Made by a program: the position numbers and the translations under genes
DNA from: Diaporthe sp. PMI_573
Taxonomy: Eukaryota > Ascomycota > Sordariomycetes > Diaporthales > Diaporthaceae
Assembly: GCA_021399435.1 (NCBI GenBank)
Contig: JAJTUP010000022.1
Span: forward strand, 682,001 to 746,000
Direction of reading: 5' to 3'
DNA length: 64,000 bases
Notes under the pieces: model-generated
Database searches by the model: none
Told to the model about the DNA's origin: nothing
Seen by the model: only the letters and a program-made list of their open reading frames with translations
Shown: positions 1 to 9,856 of the stretch, in pieces
Layout of the letters: the number at the start of each line of letters is the position of its first letter
How positions within the stretch are numbered: the stretch's first letter is position 1

Positions 1-1167
1 TGATATCGATTTTCTTTATGGTGGAGCCGCCCTCGCTCGTTGTTACTGTGCAAGCATCGATCTCGACACGAATATCTTCGAGGAGACCCGGGTGGGAATG
101 GAGCAGGAAGAGAGTCCAGAAAGCTGACGGTGCTGTGTTCACCAGGATGGCAATGGAGCCTCCGACCTCATAGCGAGCGATGTCTTCCAAGGGAACATTG
201 TTGTCGGCCTCCGATTGATATCGCATCTTGGCGTAAGCCGACGCGTTCTGCGCTCCTCCGGCCTTGTAGTATGCTTCGAAGGCTTTGGCGACCTTGGCTC
301 GTGCGGCAACGGGCTTCTTGGCGGTTATTGAGGGGAGGAGGCCAACCAGAATCGACATCAAACCGCTCTCGAATTCCCTGAGCAGGGAGGAACAAGGTCA
401 GATTCGAGTATTGCTCCATATGATAATCTAGGCTTCCAAGTCTCACTTACCAAAAAGCATCGGCCACCGATTTATCATCATATGGATTCATCGGACCATA
501 GACTGACCTGGTTGTCGCCGTGGTGATAGAATCCCTTAACCAGGAATACATTCCGATCGTTCGGGACTCTCCCCGGGCCGGCTCCAGTAGATCAAGGGAC
601 CCCACGATTTCCTTAATCATGGCTCGGTTCATGTCATCGAGCAGCGGGCCAGGCTTCAGTGCTGTCCGCATCGCGGCATAAGATTCCATCGATAAACCAA
701 AGTCACCCTCGTCGCCATTGACATTCTTGGCCAAGATATCCTGGGCCTCTGGACTAGCCCCGCAGACCGTGGACGCGAACTTAGCCTCGATCGGCGGGAA
801 TGCGAGGGTTTTGTGCTGTTTCTGCACCGTCTGGATGAGTTCCGGCCTCGTCACAACGTACATCTTCTGGCCCGGGAGCGACATGGTGAAGACCGGGGCG
901 CCCGTCTGCTGGCTGTGACGAGGCTGAGCAGAGCTGGCCAGAACTCCTGGTGATTGAAAAAGGGCTGTGATCATACCTGAGTTGAACGTAGTAATTGAAC
1001 TTTGAGCGCGAGAGCCCGACCATGTGACCGATTATTGGTATCGACTGCGGAGCCAGAGGGGGCTCGCGGGGGTCGTGACCGAACATCTTGCGAGCAGCGA
1101 TTGTAGCAAAAGTGACAATGCCGATAAGCAAGAGGAGAAGGGTGGAATTACCAGCGGAAAGGGCCAT
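1..1167 (-). CDS. Cytochrome P450 (CYP7/8-like 7-alpha-hydroxylase type), 3' end outside window
   Basis: Proposed exons on the minus strand are 1167-977, 912-451 and 377 to the window edge. The two introns (64 and 73 bp) have GT-AG ends and keep phase. The start ATG at 1167 is followed by one hydrophobic segment (about residues 7-25), the usual ER anchor of microsomal P450s, and then a proline-rich hinge (PREPPLAPQSIPIIGH). In the third exon the I-helix region reads VNTAPSAFW instead of the common AGxDT. This NTxPxxFW form is typical of CYP7/CYP8-like enzymes, including fungal proteins annotated as steroid 7-alpha-hydroxylase-like or prostacyclin-synthase-like. The ExxR and haem-cysteine motifs would lie beyond base 1, so catalytic completeness cannot be judged. 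Substrate unknown. P450 membership is firm; the subfamily is inferred. Confidence 0.85.
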
Positions 1168-1700
1168 TTTGGTGACTGCGAGCTTGATGCAGATTGTGTG
1201 ACAACACGAAGCTGGCTTGGGACATGTCGGTGACGGAAGTGTTGCGAGAGAAATAGCTTCGGAGTTCACGTTTGTTGCTCTGGAGTGCAGCTTGCCCATG
1301 CCGCTAGCTCGGGCACGCCTCGTTCGTCTATTTCAGGTGGATCCTGTTGGTTCAGCTTTTCCTACCAACATGCATTGGTCCAACGCACCGATGTCACTGT
1401 AAATATGTCAATTCTGACAAGTGTAGCTCGCCAAGCTGGGCCTGATGACAAAGTGTTGCATTTAAGTGGCTACAGAGAAACGCTGCGGTTGAGCTCACTC
1501 ATACTGATCTCCATTTGATAGATAGCATGCCAAGAAGCTGTATTCTCATACAAAGCGTTCTATTTGAACAGAATACCCCTACCGCAGGAATTTTTTAATC
1601 ATGTCTGAACACTCGTAGTGTTCGCTGTGTACAAAGGTAGAGAGATGCAACAATGAACGTCGTAGCCTCACGTCTTGTCCGACTTGCCTCCTAGAGTTGT
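1168..1700. other. Intergenic, P450 upstream region
   Basis: About 530 bases between the P450 start and the 3' end of the rhodopsin-domain pseudogene. Only overlapping short ORFs without family resemblance; no clear regulatory motif. Confidence 0.6.
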
Positions 1701-3096
1701 TTATGCTACTGCGCCACCCGTTACACGACGGCCGCTGTTTGAAATGGACGTTGACTGCAGATCTATCTCAAGCTCCTTGCGAGACTCCTCAATAGGCCAA
1801 AACCTTTCCTCGTCGCTATGAGAGACGATCTCTTCTTGGTTTGTATGGCGCAGACCGGAGCTGCCATCACGCCCCTTCAGTCTGTAAACCTCGGCACGGG
1901 CGGCCCGGCGCTTCCTGTTCATGCTGAGGACGCTCGAGTGCGGCATCCGTGGAGTGTAGTCTTCTATCTGTGCCCCCGGTATCCGACCTCGGCTGCTATT
2001 GAACATAGGCCGCAGATACCGACTAGCCAAGGCCGGAGTGCTGGAACTGATGAGCATACGATGCCTGCGCTCACCTCGACGTAGCACCAGTAGTATGTCG
2101 GGATGATGTCCCAAGTATAATCAGCAGAGTTCATGGCTCCGGCGAATATTATTACGGTCCTATTTACGGCCGCAGCACATACTCTACCAAGTTCGAATTA
2201 GTCGACAAATCATTGTGAGAAGGATGAGAAATTGCTGTTGGTGAAATGGCTGTTGTTTTGACTTACAATCCGCCTGTTGCAAAGAGAAGTATCAGAGATA
2301 CCTTTCGCTCGATCTTCATCTGCAGAGGCAGCAGGACTGGTACTGGCAGAATGAAGAGGGCTGCGTCCACCAAAATATTTGCGATGCTCAGTACCAGCAC
2401 TACTGTAACCTGCGAATAGCACTCCGCACCGACGATTGTCAGATCTCAGGCGGCAGCAAGAGGACGACACCGAAACACCATAATTAAAATATATGCCAGT
2501 GAGTATCCGCATACGAAGACAAAGGTAACTGCAAAACAGTAGAAGGATGTGGTAACGATTGTCCACTGAACCTAGTCAGGTTTCCTACTCATAGCTTGTA
2601 GGCTTTGAGTGAAATCGTAATACAAAACATTCCAAACTAAGCGTGAGGTCAGGATTAATGCCTCGGTAAGGACTCGTCCTCCGATCCAGAAATGTATTTA
2701 CTGTGCAACCCGTTTCCGACGTCTCGCTCTGTTCCACTGTCATTAGCTATGGCAACACTAGCAGATGTAGGAAGCTGCCCGCATACGTATAGCGTTGCTG
2801 ATTACCAAGAGAATCGATGCAGTTACTGAAGCCACCGCGAAATCTGGGATATTAATGATCAGCCAACTATCAACACACAGGTGTGTCCAGCGGAACTCAC
2901 AATCGTCTACCCGCAGCGGCATTTTCACAACGTACTTCCTGGTCAGAATACGAAGTGCCACCACTGCAAATTCTATGACCGTGGTCACAATGGATACAAG
3001 GCCCATGGCGAATTGACGGGTTGGACTGCCATCAAATCGGGGCCTACCAGCAGGTGGCGGAGCCATGTAGACGGGTATCTCGTGGTTGGGAGACAT
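1701..3096 (-). pseudogene. Degraded rhodopsin-domain (PTH11-like) integral membrane protein
   Basis: The minus strand carries, in order, the landmarks of the fungal seven-helix rhodopsin-domain family. The first exon from ATG 3096 ends in LRILTRKYVVKMPLRVDD and joins through a 57-bp intron (2900-2844) to YFAVASVTASIL. Then come helices ending FRCRPLAAA, the segment LFILPVPVLLPLQM, and after a second intron NSADYTWDIIPTYYW and EVSAGIVCSSVPALRP. The tail resumes as LASRYLRPMFNS and ends at TAA 1703-1701. The frame is broken. A TGA at 2448-2446 falls directly after CRPLAAA, where family members usually continue with an aromatic residue. Several stops cluster at about 2680-2570. A one-base shift near 2031 is needed to pass from PALRP to LASRY. 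Family membership is well supported. Whether the breaks are mutations or sequence errors is not proven, but at least two independent lesions make a pseudogene the best reading. Confidence 0.7.
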
Positions 3097-5051
3097 TTCA
3101 GGGGAGTCGGTGGAAGGTGGCGCGAAAAACGAAAAGTGTCCGAGAGATCGAAGGCTACATAAGAAAGAGACACGCTAATATCGGCTGGTTCTGGAATTAA
3201 TGGATCGTAACAGGATGGAATTTTCGGAGACAAGACAGCAGCCGCAACCTAGGGAAATATCGGCAGCGTGGTGGGAAGCTCCCAATCTAATTCAATACAC
3301 AATTTTTTCTCTTTCAATAACCCCAGGGCACGGATGCAAGGCCGGAGTGGTGGGTTCACAAGATTTGAGAGCACAGCGATACTAGAATTGAGTACGTCTC
3401 CAAACATGAATGTCAATTCAATTCCGCATAGAACGTTTCTGTCCGTAGCAGCTGGACCACCGGGTACTGACCCTCATGCAGATCCCTATCCACACGTGCT
3501 GGCTTTCCTCGTCACGTTCTAAGCGTGCTCGACGAATGACAGACTTGGAGCCATGTTCTGCGCACGGTGCACGAAAGCCAAAGAGTGATGACTGCTTACC
3601 AGGTTACAGTTGATGTGACCACAGAACGATCTGCGTCAGCAACAGCAGCAAATTGCGAAAATCTGCAACCCTCGACAACCTGCCTGCCTGATTGGAAATC
3701 AAGTACTTGCATATAGGCATGCATTGAACAATTCTAATGCAGCCGAGAAAGCTAGTACTGGCCTGACGTGGAATTGATTCTCATGCATCTTCCTGCATTG
3801 ACTCGGCAAATACCCTCGACAAACTTGGCCACTCAACTTATGGCTTGTTGATCCTAGGACAAGAACTCTTCACGCTCATGTCAGTCCGTATCAGTCGCCA
3901 ACAGCATACGTAACCTTGGAAGTTCCTGTAGCGACATAAAACATCACCCACTGCCATATTTCATCCTCAAACAGTTGCACGAAATGTGGATTCATATGAA
4001 TTCGGGCGATTAGGGGGGATAGCCTTCACGATGGTGAAAAGTGTGTACATGTACTTGGAAATGATGAGAAACGGCTTGGTACCCTGCGCACAACAATGAC
4101 TACGCCTACGATGTGTTCGGCTTGCTTGTGGCAGCTCACTGCCCACGGTTGCCGCAAAGGGTGACAAGCACTCAGCCCCAGACGCGACTTGACGCGTCGT
4201 GTTTATCGCAAACGTCACTCAGACTTGGACTCGATGCAAGCTTGGTAGGCATCGGTAGGGCAGAGGTTGAAGTATCAATGCGTGTCACTCAGCCACTGCA
4301 CGAGTGGTTATGATGATGTTGCCGTGGATGGACAAGGATCGCGGTGGCAGTTGGCGACAACTTCTTCATCATGTCACCCGCAAGCGGATGAGCCAAGATG
4401 AAAAAGGCATCAGAATGACTGATTGGGATATCAAAAATTCCGCCCAGGTCGGCCCCGAAGGACAAACCAGACTGGTCAGCGCCACGATGTGCTATGCAGG
4501 CTTTCCAACCTAACTACAGTGATTCATGATCCACCGCAGTTCAGACAAGGTAAGTATGAAGAAAGCAAAAAGGAGAGAAGAGGAGGAAGAAAGCGGGAGG
4601 GCGGCTGGGTTTAAATAGTTGGAGGTGAAGGATTCTGCCGGCAGCGCGTCCGGGTTTTGGCCGCTTTCCGCTTTGGTCTTAGTGCTGGCCAGCCGCCTGG
4701 CCGTCTGTCTGAGTGGTCCGGGCGCCTGTGGGTCCAGGCAGCTAGCAGGCGGTTAACTCACTGCCAGACTACATGAGATGAACGAGGAGGTCACGACCGG
4801 CTGAAGAGTGCAGTCAGCAGCGTCTAAAGACCATTGTGGTTTTCAGTATTGAAACTCATCCCATGGGAAAAACATCCAAGGGAGCTTAGGTGTGGCCTCC
4901 TCGAAAGCTAAGGCATCTCTCAGCCCCGACACACCTGGGCTCACTCATGACAGCTCGTGACGAGACCTCTTGACCTTGCACGGAAGGATACTCTCACGAC
5001 CCGATGGCACGCCTTTAAATACCAGCCAGCATCGCAACAACACCCGTCACC
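3097..5051. other. Long intergenic region
   Basis: About 1.95 kb between the pseudogene start and the 608-aa ORF. Short ORFs on both strands, none recognisable. TTTAAA-type AT boxes occur at about 4611-4617 and about 5014-5020; the latter is some 30 bases before the next start codon and could belong to a core promoter. Confidence 0.55.
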
Positions 5052-6878
5052 ATGGGCAGACACGGTCCCCTGACGTCCATGGCGCTGGGCCGTTCGCCCT
5101 ACGACGACATCGTCATGGGCGAGGGCGAGGGCGACCCGCGCGCCCCCCTGCAGATGTACGACGAGCGCGGCAGGCCCGTCAACCCGGAGACGCGCCGCAT
5201 CAACCGTGACGTTATCCGCTCGCACAACGAGGTCATGCTGGTCATCGGTGTCGTCGAGGCCGAGAACAGCATCGACGAGGTCCGCGCCGAGCGCGCCCGC
5301 CACATCGCCCACCTGCAGCACGACACCCGCCTCGCCCGCCGCTTCGAGTGGGCCTCGCGCGCCTGCGAGCTCGCCGGCGTCTGGGGCATCGCCGGTCTGC
5401 GCCAGCGCATCCTGCTCTACCGAGAGTACTCGCACGTCCCCGTCCAGCGGCTGCCCTGGCATGAGCTGCGGCAGAGGTCGCTGGGGAAGCTGTTGTGGGA
5501 CGGGCTGCCGGCCTTCGTGGTGGCAAACGCCATGGAGCTGCCTTACTTCGGCCAGCACATCATGAGCAGCACTGCTCTGAAATGGGGCTTCACGTACGTT
5601 CAGACTATGCTCAAGGCGTGGATCTTCCTGTCGCGGACTTCACTCTTGCCCGCATCGAGTTCATCTTGGTTCCCAAACTGGAAATACTTCATCCCGTTCA
5701 CATCGTCATCCATCATCCCTCCATGCCCTCTGCCTAACACGCTAGCCTCTCGGTCTGTGGCCTCATGGCTGGGAAGCATCGCTCTTGGCCTAGCCCCTGT
5801 CTTGGGTTTATGGTTCTCGGAAGGTCTGGTTGATTGGGTGAGGGAGTTCTTTTACGAGGTCATCTACGATCTGCTCCCAAATCCATCAGGTCCAGAACTA
5901 CCGCTAATCTCATCCAATGTAATTGTCCAACGGGCCTCGACCAACACAGACGACCCTGTTCAATCCCAGACACAGTCAGGCCCAGCCCCCCTGGCAAACG
6001 CTGCAGAAGCCGTACCACCTCGCGTTGGGCCAGGTGATTCGGAGGGAACTACTCCAGGCGAAGGAAATGTATGGGAGGTCCCTCAGACGGCAGAAGCCCC
6101 AGCTCCACCAGCAGCGGACCCTGATGTGCCCCCAAGAGAACGCAGCCAGTCTCCTCCCGCACGAAACAGCAGAGCCGGCCGCCCCGACACGCGCCGGCGT
6201 CCCAGCCACCGACCCCAGGCATCCCAGACCGCCGACACAGATGACTTTACCGACGAGGACGAGGACGCCAACGAGATCGTCTCGGCCACCCTCATCAGCT
6301 TCGACGTCGAGAACAACCCCGAGAATCCAGATCCCAACGACGCCAACATCCCGCCGGGTGTCTGGTCCGCGGAGCTGAGACCCAACCCGGGCAACGAGTC
6401 ACAGGGTGGAGGCGGAGGGGTTGGCGGCGCTGGTGACCGCGACGGCGAGGACCGGTCGCGGCGCTCACCAAGACTGTACAGGGACAATGCTCTGACGCGG
6501 CTTCCCGCGACTCTGGCGGCTGACATGCTGGCGCGCCGGGCCGCTTCCCTGCTGCTCGCGCCGCTGGAGGCCGTGGTGCTGAGGAAGATTGCTGAGAGCT
6601 GGTGCCGGCCGAGGGGCCTGTCGACGGCGGGCATGGGGGGCTTCTCGCGGGGTATGGTGCTGAGCCTGCTGGCGGTTGAGATCGTTCACTTCCTGTTCGA
6701 CGCCGATTTGTGGGCGTCCATCTCGATGGTGTCAAATGAGTTTGTCGTCTCGTCTGCGGAGTGGGAGAAGATGCAGAAGGAGGAGCAGGAGAGAGCGCAG
6801 CGAGAGCAGCGGCCGCCAGAGGACAGTGCTGTCGGGAGGCCGGAAAACAATGGTGTAAGGAATGAGCAAGCGAGTTAG
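5052..6878 (+). CDS. Hypothetical membrane protein, 608 aa
   Basis: Single-exon ORF starting ATGGGCAGACAC with a good context (CACC before ATG). The N-terminal third (about residues 1-170) is charged and helical (RRINRDVIRSHNEVMLVIGV, then an arginine-rich stretch). Hydrophobic segments occur at about residues 230-260 (SVASWLGSIALGLAPVLGLWF) and about 525-565 (GMVLSLLAVEIVHFLF). Between them is a long disordered linker rich in P, S, T, D and E (about residues 290-480). The C-terminus is charged and Q/E-rich, ending NEQAS. I do not recognise the family; the layout resembles uncharacterised fungal proteins anchored by separated membrane segments. No function is proposed. Strong GC3 bias and length support it being real. 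Confidence 0.75.
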   Translation: MGRHGPLTSMALGRSPYDDIVMGEGEGDPRAPLQMYDERGRPVNPETRRINRDVIRSHNEVMLVIGVVEAENSIDEVRAERARHIAHLQHDTRLARRFEWASRACELAGVWGIAGLRQRILLYREYSHVPVQRLPWHELRQRSLGKLLWDGLPAFVVANAMELPYFGQHIMSSTALKWGFTYVQTMLKAWIFLSRTSLLPASSSSWFPNWKYFIPFTSSSIIPPCPLPNTLASRSVASWLGSIALGLAPVLGLWFSEGLVDWVREFFYEVIYDLLPNPSGPELPLISSNVIVQRASTNTDDPVQSQTQSGPAPLANAAEAVPPRVGPGDSEGTTPGEGNVWEVPQTAEAPAPPAADPDVPPRERSQSPPARNSRAGRPDTRRRPSHRPQASQTADTDDFTDEDEDANEIVSATLISFDVENNPENPDPNDANIPPGVWSAELRPNPGNESQGGGGGVGGAGDRDGEDRSRRSPRLYRDNALTRLPATLAADMLARRAASLLLAPLEAVVLRKIAESWCRPRGLSTAGMGGFSRGMVLSLLAVEIVHFLFDADLWASISMVSNEFVVSSAEWEKMQKEEQERAQREQRPPEDSAVGRPENNGVRNEQAS

Positions 6879-6896
6879 AGACTCGGGTTTGCGATT

Positions 6897-7373
6897 ATGC
6901 TGAGCAGCTGGTGGATCCGCTTTCCCAGGAGCGTCCTGCCGGCCTGCTACAACAGTCTTGGGCAGGCACTCGGGCGACTTTGTCGCCGGACGTCTCCAGA
7001 CGAACAAGTCGGCCCTGCAGGTGGACAACCTCGTCAAACTCTGCCACATTACAACTTGCTCTGGGAAGCCATCACCACAACACTTGCACTTACCGGGGCG
7101 ATTCAACCTCTTGACCTCGTACAAGAGATGGTGCATCGCTTTCCCGAGCCGCGAAGTTCCTCTGCCTGGAGGGATGTTTTTAGAGCGTGGCGGGCAGAAG
7201 AGACTCAAATCTGGAGGCGTTACGTCTTGAATACAGTCATCGCAGACCTTGGGAGCTCGACCGCGAGTAATGGGTTGGTGCCTGTCGCTGAGGCAATTAG
7301 CCGGGGCTTGCAGGTGGCACGCCCGGCACCAGTGCAGGCTACTGAGCTCCCAGTTGAGATGGACGTTGATTGA
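6897..7373 (+). CDS. Possible small hypothetical protein, 158 aa
   Basis: ORF beginning 18 bases after the stop of the 608-aa gene, same strand. The middle (WEAITTTLALTGAIQPLDLV and MVHRFPEPRSSSAWRDVF) has believable codon use and amphipathic composition. The two other plus frames and one minus frame are also open across much of this stretch, so the coding frame is uncertain. It could be a separate gene, a 3' exon of the upstream gene (a possible GTAAGG donor lies at 6856), or chance. No family recognised. Confidence 0.35.
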   Translation: MLSSWWIRFPRSVLPACYNSLGQALGRLCRRTSPDEQVGPAGGQPRQTLPHYNLLWEAITTTLALTGAIQPLDLVQEMVHRFPEPRSSSAWRDVFRAWRAEETQIWRRYVLNTVIADLGSSTASNGLVPVAEAISRGLQVARPAPVQATELPVEMDVD

Positions 7374-8138
7374 TGCTGATTACGAGCATCCGTGGTCCAG
7401 ACTTCTGGTTTTTTTTTTCATTGGAAGGCTTCCGTTGCGGAACACTAAGCTACTGAGGGAGTGGGAATTGGTGATATTGAGCAAGATCCTTGAGTGATTG
7501 TCCGGCTTCGTGCTGTGACATGAAAAACTACGCACACTGCTCGACTAGGGGTATGATTTTGATGATTCTGCTGCTCTGGCATCTGACTGGTGGAAGTGGC
7601 CGGTATTACAGATCATGATAATGTTCCTCAAGGTGAACAGAGCATCAAGGTCGGGTAGCAGGTCCAGGAAAGGCCTCTTGGTGCGCTTGTGTCCCACACT
7701 ACTGCACGTTGCAATTTGACGCACATTCGCGGGCCGCAAGAAGGGTGTGTTCAGGGTCCAGCGTGGCTAATGGTGGTGGGGCGGCGTTGAGTATTTCTAC
7801 TTTAGGTAGTTCTCCCAACACCAGCGGATGCCGATTGGATTGGAGACCTGAACGCCAATCCACCTGTCAGCATGAAATCCCAACTCGGCTCCGCGGCCCT
7901 CACACGACACACCATAGCAAGATATAAAATATTCTGAAGACATCAGGGAGTGACCAACTCGATTGTATGCTGGTAATCGGGTACCTGTTCCCACACGTCG
8001 TGGTCATCATATTTGTCCTCAGGTGCATCACGTCTATCGCCAACCACACCCTAATTCACTACCTGAACATCTCATCTGTTTCTCACTGCTCACAGACGTC
8101 CTACTCCAGGCAGAACCATACGAAGGCAGAAACAAATC
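7374..8138. other. Intergenic and dioxygenase upstream region
   Basis: A T-rich run lies at about 7410-7420. A TATA-like element (GATATAAAATATT) lies at about 7920-7932, roughly 210 bases before the dioxygenase ATG. No gene seen. Confidence 0.5.
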
Positions 8139-9319
8139 ATGACTGCAAGCAAGTACGGCCCCGAGGTTCAGAAGGTGCCGGCCGACACCCCTGTTGAAGA
8201 CATTATCTATCTCCTCAAGCGAGATGGTGGTGTCTTTGTCAAGGGTCTCGTCCCCGTCGCCGATGTTGACAAGGCTTTTGAGGAGTGCCGAGCCAGGCTC
8301 GAGTCCGATGTCGAGTGGAACGGTCGCTTCTTCCCCAGTATGTGAATCCGGTGTCTGCATAAAATGTTACATTCTCTTTGTATCCTTCTCACCCCCTTTT
8401 CTTCGCCTTTTGGCTGACGTTGCATGTCTTCTTTCCCTCGCCATGCAGAGGAGACGCAGCGCGCGCCATCACTGCTCAAGCACAGCCTAACCTATGCGCG
8501 GACACAGATGATGAACCCGCTCTACCAGCAGGTGGTAGATCACTTCCTCACGACCCGCAGCTGGTTCTGGTGGGGCAACGAGAAGAAGGAGTCGGTGTCT
8601 AAGCCGTACGTGCACTCGTGTACGGCGATGAGCATTGGGCCGGGAGGCAAGGCGCAGCCGCTCCACCGGGACGACTATATCAGCCACAACTACCACGCCG
8701 AGATTGACGCCTGGGACGACGAGCGTGATAAGAATCGCGAGACGGCCGTGGGCTTGTTCGTCGCTGGGTGCAAGGTGACCAAGGAGAATGGGGGGACCCA
8801 GTTTATTCCCCGATCGCATCTGTGGTGAGTTATTTTTGCTGTAGTCCCATCTTTTCGTTCGTTCTATCGATTCTCCACAAGATTAGAAGGCTTGTGGTCT
8901 ATGATCACCCGCTTCACCATCTTCTCTAAGTCTCAAGTGCTTGCACTGACGTATTGTTGCACCAACAACACAGGGGCACTGATCGGTACATGCCTCCGCG
9001 CGTGGAAGAGTGCATTTTTGCCGAGATGGACAAGGGCGACGCGTTCATCATGCTGGCGTCGGCATACCATGGGGGCGGAAACAACACCACCAAGGACCAG
9101 CGGCGGCTAATGTTTGCGACGTTTTCGGTCCGTGGCTACATGCGACAGGAGGAGAACCAGTACCTCGCGGTGCCTCAGGAGGTCGCCAAGACGTTTGATC
9201 GCGACATACAGGAGTTTATGGGCTACTCAATGAGCGACCCAGCGGGTGGTTTTGTGGAGGAGATGGATCCCATCTTCATATTGCGGCCCGAGGAAGCCAA
9301 GGGGCCTACGGACTTTTGA
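8139..9319 (+). CDS. Phytanoyl-CoA dioxygenase (PhyH) family Fe(II)/2-oxoglutarate oxygenase, 306 aa
   Basis: Three exons: 8139-8337, 8449-8824 and 8974-9319; both introns are GT-AG and phases agree, giving 306 residues. The fold's metal site is visible: the HxD pair lies in QPLHRDDYISHN (exon 2) and the distal His in LASAYHGGGNNTT (exon 3), followed by an Arg-rich strand (RRLMFATFSVRGY) that could bind 2-oxoglutarate. The N-terminus (VEDIIYLLKRDGGVFVKGLV) is the usual PhyH opening. Fungal relatives hydroxylate or desaturate secondary metabolites and lipids, using 2-oxoglutarate and oxygen. No targeting signal seen, so cytosolic by default. A Zn2Cys6 regulator follows about 540 bases downstream on the same strand. 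Substrate unknown. Confidence 0.9.
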
Positions 9320-9856
9320 AACCAGAATACACACGATGCAGAGTAAAGCGGTGGTCTCTTCCTTTTGAATATTTTTTGCCGGCCAGATTTGGCCAGACAT
9401 GACAGTGGACATTTAGACAGGCATGCATGTTTTGACTGCTGTCGAGTGCATTTCTTTATCTAGGCCGAGAGCCTCCACTCTGTCAGACCCACATAAACGT
9501 AGTCCAATGTGTACATGCTGCGGTTTGTCTCTCCGCATCTGCTGGGCACTGTGGTGCTTTACCCTAGGGTAGCCTTGATAATGGAGTTGTGGGACATGTG
9601 GCAGCGATCCGGGAGAGTTGCTGGGCTCAGTCTGACTCTTGACTGTGACGTGTTGCAGCTTGCTGTATTGCCTATCTGGGCAAAAGTATTCGGGTAGTTT
9701 CGGTCCACCGGGTGCTGTGTAGCACCAAGGAAATCCCACTTGCGGGAAACTGGCTGGGAAACCTACCCTTTCCAACTGCCCCGCTCTTCACCATCAATCA
9801 TCTCATTAACATCAAACTTCTAGCAGCAGCAATAGTAGCAACAGCGGCAGCACAAT
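9320..9856. other. Intergenic between dioxygenase and Zn2Cys6 gene
   Basis: About 540 bases; no supported gene. A GCA/GCAA-rich stretch directly precedes the regulator start. Confidence 0.5.

Noticed and set aside
6732..7208. Minus-strand ORF with CKCCGDGF motif opposite the 158-aa ORF
   Set aside because: Two cysteine pairs suggested a zinc finger, but the rest is unstructured and the frame runs antisense across the end of a well-supported gene.
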